From NCBI RefSeq assembly GCF_014205765.1, contig NZ_JACIIZ010000005.1, positions 198,837 to 262,836 of the forward strand: a stretch of 64,000 nt of DNA. The letters are read 5' to 3'. This document shows positions 61,630 through 64,000 of the stretch, piece by piece. Position 1 is the stretch's first letter. Every line of letters begins with the position of its first letter. The notes beneath the pieces are model-generated. The model did no database searches, was not told where the DNA came from, and worked only from the letters and a program-made list of their open reading frames with translations. Position numbers and translations under genes: made by a program. The stretch is from Nitrospirillum iridis. Lineage in GTDB: Bacteria > Pseudomonadota > Alphaproteobacteria > Azospirillales > Azospirillaceae.

Positions 61630-63321
61630 ATGCTGGCCAACGCCAAGATCATCACCAAGATAAACCTTGTCATCCTCGTGATGGCGTTGGCGGCCGTCGC
61701 CATCGGTGTCGCCGGCTATGTCGGCATGTCCAAGCTGGCGCTCGCCGCCCATCGCCTGGACGTGATGGGCGCCAACCTGCACCAGGCGTCGAAGCTGAAC
61801 GTGAATGTCGTCTTTATGAACCGGGGCGAATACCGCATCGCTGCCAGCCCCGCGGACGCCGACGAGGTGGCCAAGAATGTGGCGGGCCGCATCGATGAGT
61901 TTTCGAAAAACATGACCGCGTTGGAACAGCAGGCGGAAGCGAAGTACCTTCCGAATCTGGCTGAAATCAAGGTGGCGTTCGATGCGTACAAAAAGGAATT
62001 TGACGGCACGCTGGCCATGGGCCGCAAGCACGCGGACCTGAAGAATGACGCGGCCCGCCAGGAAATCTTGACCGAGGTGGCGCAGTCGCGCACCGCCTCC
62101 ACCGCCCTTTCAGCAAAAATCAAAACGCTGCAGGATGCCCTCGACGACGACGGCACCACCGTCGCCCAGGACGCGCAGACCGTCGCCCGCGACCTGACCT
62201 GGATGATCCTGATCGTCGCCGTCGTCGGCATCGCCGTCGGCATCGTCGTCGGCATGCTGATCGCCCGTCGCGGCCTGGTGGCCCCCATCGGGCATATCGT
62301 CCACAACCTGCAGGACCTGGCCCACGGCCGCCTGGACATCGAGGTCTTCGGCACCGAGCGTGGGGACGAGGTGGGCGATATCGCCAAGACGGCCCTGGTG
62401 TTCCGCGACAACGCCCGCGAGACCGAACGCCTGCGCGCCGAACAGGAGAAGGAGCAGGCCGCCCGCGTCGCCCGCGCCGCCGCCTTGGAGACCCTGACCC
62501 GCACCTTCGACGTCAAGGCCGGTGACGTCATCGGCGCCGTGGCCTCGGCCGCGACCGAGATGCAGGCCACCGCCAGCTCGCTGTCCGCCTCGGCCGAGCA
62601 GACCACCCGCCAGTCCGCCACCGTGGCCGCCGCCGCCGTCGAAGCCTCGGCCAACGTGCAGACCGTGGCCGCCGCCGCCGAGGAACTCAGCTCCTCCATC
62701 GGGGAGATCAGTCGCCAGGTGGCCCAGTCGGCCACCGTGGCCGGCGACGCCGTCCGCCAGGCGACGCACACCGGCGCCATCGTCGCCGGGCTGGAGCAGA
62801 CCACCCAGAAGATCGGCGAGATCGTCGGCCTGATCACCAACATCGCCAGCCAGACCAACCTGCTGGCCCTGAACGCCACCATTGAGGCCGCCCGCGCCGG
62901 TGAGGCCGGCAAGGGCTTCGCCGTGGTGGCGAGCGAGGTCAAGAGCCTGGCCAACCAGACCTCGAAGGCCACCGAAGAGATCAGCACCCAGATCGCCTCG
63001 GTCCAGGAGGCGACGCGCGAGGCGGTGGCCGCCATCGGCGCCATCTCCGGCACCATCGAAAACATCAACAGCATCGCCACCACCATCGCCTCGGCGGTGG
63101 AGGAGCAGGGCGCCGCGACCCAGGAGATCGCCCGCAACGTCCAGCAGGCGGCCGAAGGTGCTGACAGCGTCACCCAGAACATCCAGGGCGTGTCGACCGC
63201 CGCGGACGACACCGGCCATTCCGCCCATGACGTCCTGACGGCCGCCACCTCCATGGCCCGCGAGGCCGAGAAGATGCGCGGCCTGGTGGAGAACTTCCTG
63301 GCGGAAGCCCGCGCCGCCTGA
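61630..63321 (+). CDS. Methyl-accepting chemotaxis protein
   Basis: The 563-residue chemoreceptor starts at ATG 61630 (AAGGA 9 bases upstream; GTG 61612 is an alternative). It has helix 1 ([20 protein letters not shown]), a helical-bundle sensor with many Ala/Lys (about 35-185), helix 2 ([21 protein letters not shown]), HAMP, and a signalling domain with the conserved tip [20 protein letters not shown] and [16 protein letters not shown]. It resembles the receptor at 46.4-48.0 kb in its signalling half but not in its sensor. A strong terminator follows. Confidence 0.94.
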   Translation: MLANAKIITKINLVILVMALAAVAIGVAGYVGMSKLALAAHRLDVMGANLHQASKLNVNVVFMNRGEYRIAASPADADEVAKNVAGRIDEFSKNMTALEQQAEAKYLPNLAEIKVAFDAYKKEFDGTLAMGRKHADLKNDAARQEILTEVAQSRTASTALSAKIKTLQDALDDDGTTVAQDAQTVARDLTWMILIVAVVGIAVGIVVGMLIARRGLVAPIGHIVHNLQDLAHGRLDIEVFGTERGDEVGDIAKTALVFRDNARETERLRAEQEKEQAARVARAAALETLTRTFDVKAGDVIGAVASAATEMQATASSLSASAEQTTRQSATVAAAAVEASANVQTVAAAAEELSSSIGEISRQVAQSATVAGDAVRQATHTGAIVAGLEQTTQKIGEIVGLITNIASQTNLLALNATIEAARAGEAGKGFAVVASEVKSLANQTSKATEEISTQIASVQEATREAVAAIGAISGTIENINSIATTIASAVEEQGAATQEIARNVQQAAEGADSVTQNIQGVSTAADDTGHSAHDVLTAATSMAREAEKMRGLVENFLAEARAA

Positions 63322-63352
63322 CAGCACACGCGGCATCATCCGGTTGCACAAC

Positions 63353-63390
63353 AACAACCCGGGAAGTTCGCTTCCCGGGTTGTTCCTTCT
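63353..63390 (+). terminator. Terminator after the chemoreceptor gene
   Basis: A perfect 14-bp stem (63353-63366 with 63371-63384) closes on a stable TTCG tetraloop, followed by CCTTCTT, 31 bases beyond the stop codon. Confidence 0.85.
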
Positions 63391-63513
63391 TATGCACGCG
63401 CAAGTGAGAATTTGTGCGCTCGCAAAGCAACCAGACAAAAAACAATCCCGCAACGCGAATTTCTTAAGAGGTAACCTGGAAGAAATTAACAGATAAAATC
63501 CAGGAGAGTCAAA

Positions 63514-64000
63514 ATGGCGCCACCATTTCTCGCGCCCAAACAGAGTTCTTCTTTCACGACGGGAGATTTGAGGTTCGACGAGGCAAAGTCATTCTGGCGC
63601 AGGAAAATACAATCTCTGCGGCCAGGACTTCACATTGAATTCCCAATACAGACCGATTTCACTGCATCAGCATCATTTACACCGCTCGGGCCAGCATATT
63701 TATTTTCAATAAATGTTGGAATACACTCCATATCAAGACAAAAGCGCTTTCTGGGCCATGAGCATATCGATGACTTTTTCCTGCTATACGTGGCAAAGGG
63801 CGCAGCGTCCATATCCAGCGAGCGGGCCTCAACAAATATCACGCTGAATTCCGGCCAATGGATCCTGGTGGAGACTGCGGCAGGATATCTGTTGCGCTAT
63901 GATTCGATAACGCAGGCCAAGATCCTTACGCTACCAAGGGCATGGCTGACCGCCCGGACACCCTTCCCGGAAGAGCTGGCGCTAAAACCCATTTGCGACA
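63514..64000 (+). CDS. AraC-family regulator, N-terminal part (3' truncated by window end)
   Basis: The frame from ATG 63514 (AGGAG 7-8 bases upstream) stays open for 162 codons to the window end. The translated part resembles the cupin-like ligand-binding domain found in AraC-type regulators: FDEAKSFWRRKI near the start, then GHEHIDDFFLLYVAKGAASI and LNSGQWILVETAAGY, and a segment TLPRAWLTAR that normally precedes the HTH. It uses many ATA codons and is AT-richer than its neighbours, which suggests transfer. The DNA-binding domain is outside the window. Confidence 0.65.
   Translation, partial: MAPPFLAPKQSSSFTTGDLRFDEAKSFWRRKIQSLRPGLHIEFPIQTDFTASASFTPLGPAYLFSINVGIHSISRQKRFLGHEHIDDFFLLYVAKGAASISSERASTNITLNSGQWILVETAAGYLLRYDSITQAKILTLPRAWLTARTPFPEELALKPICD

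Overview
The window is GC-rich bacterial chromosome with long ORFs whose third codon positions are almost all G or C. Gene content points to an alphaproteobacterium, most likely a Rhodospirillales or Azospirillaceae-type organism: a short prolyl-tRNA synthetase without the editing insertion, LolC/LolD-type lipoprotein export, DUF2849 and DUF934 in a cys operon, DUF2076, TPR/glycosyltransferase fusions and several chemoreceptors. The species assignment is inference. No rRNA, tRNA, CRISPR array, transposase or integrase was seen.

Layout. 1-6.4 kb: a 5'-truncated TPR/GT9 protein, a YqhA-type membrane protein, an EF-hand Gly-rich lipoprotein, MlaA, a MarR regulator, a secreted protein and an unusual regulator made of two LuxR-type HTH domains. 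6.4-11.6 kb: an AT-richer accessory island with two convergent paralogous DP-EP-like small proteins. One of them is coupled to a 1,099-residue winged-helix/STAND-NTPase/TM/TPR regulator. 11.6-19.1 kb: dnaE, an AAA ATPase behind two copies of a dyad-containing leader, and ahpF/ahpC for peroxide detoxification. 19.4-26.5 kb: a DUF2059 protein, a sulfate-binding protein and the divergent assimilatory operon cysG-DUF2849-cysI-DUF934-cysH. 26.5-30 kb: a membrane protein, a guanidine-II riboswitch controlling a Gdx-type guanidinium exporter, and an atypical NRAMP-family protein. 30-41.4 kb: HexR-type regulator, PEBP-like protein and mobA; a protealysin-like protease with its emfourin-like inhibitor; a TIKI/ChaN-like protein; moeA, mobB and two glycosyltransferases; an 800-bp gene-free stretch ending in an orphan terminator; an RluA-type pseudouridine synthase. 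41.6-50.8 kb: DUF2076, DegP-like protease, a two-component pair, a chemoreceptor, a methyltransferase, a HigBA-like toxin-antitoxin pair and an MFS transporter. 50.8-64 kb: a MacB-like permease behind a textbook sigma-54 promoter, three tandem two-lobed retropepsin-like secreted proteins, alkA-lolD-lolC, proS, a second chemoreceptor and a partial AraC-type regulator.

How genes work together: CysP, CysG, CysI and CysH cover sulfate capture, siroheme synthesis, sulfite reduction and APS/PAPS reduction. AhpC and AhpF form one peroxidase. MobA, MobB and MoeA serve molybdenum cofactor synthesis but lie in separate transcription units. The protease and inhibitor at 32.4-33.8 kb and the toxin-antitoxin pair at 48.8-49.5 kb are self-contained two-gene systems.

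The least explained parts are the STAND/DP-EP locus, the retropepsin triplet (one member has Ser in place of the catalytic Asp in both lobes), the duplicated dyad leader of the AAA ATPase, and the terminator at 40.56 kb that follows no visible gene.
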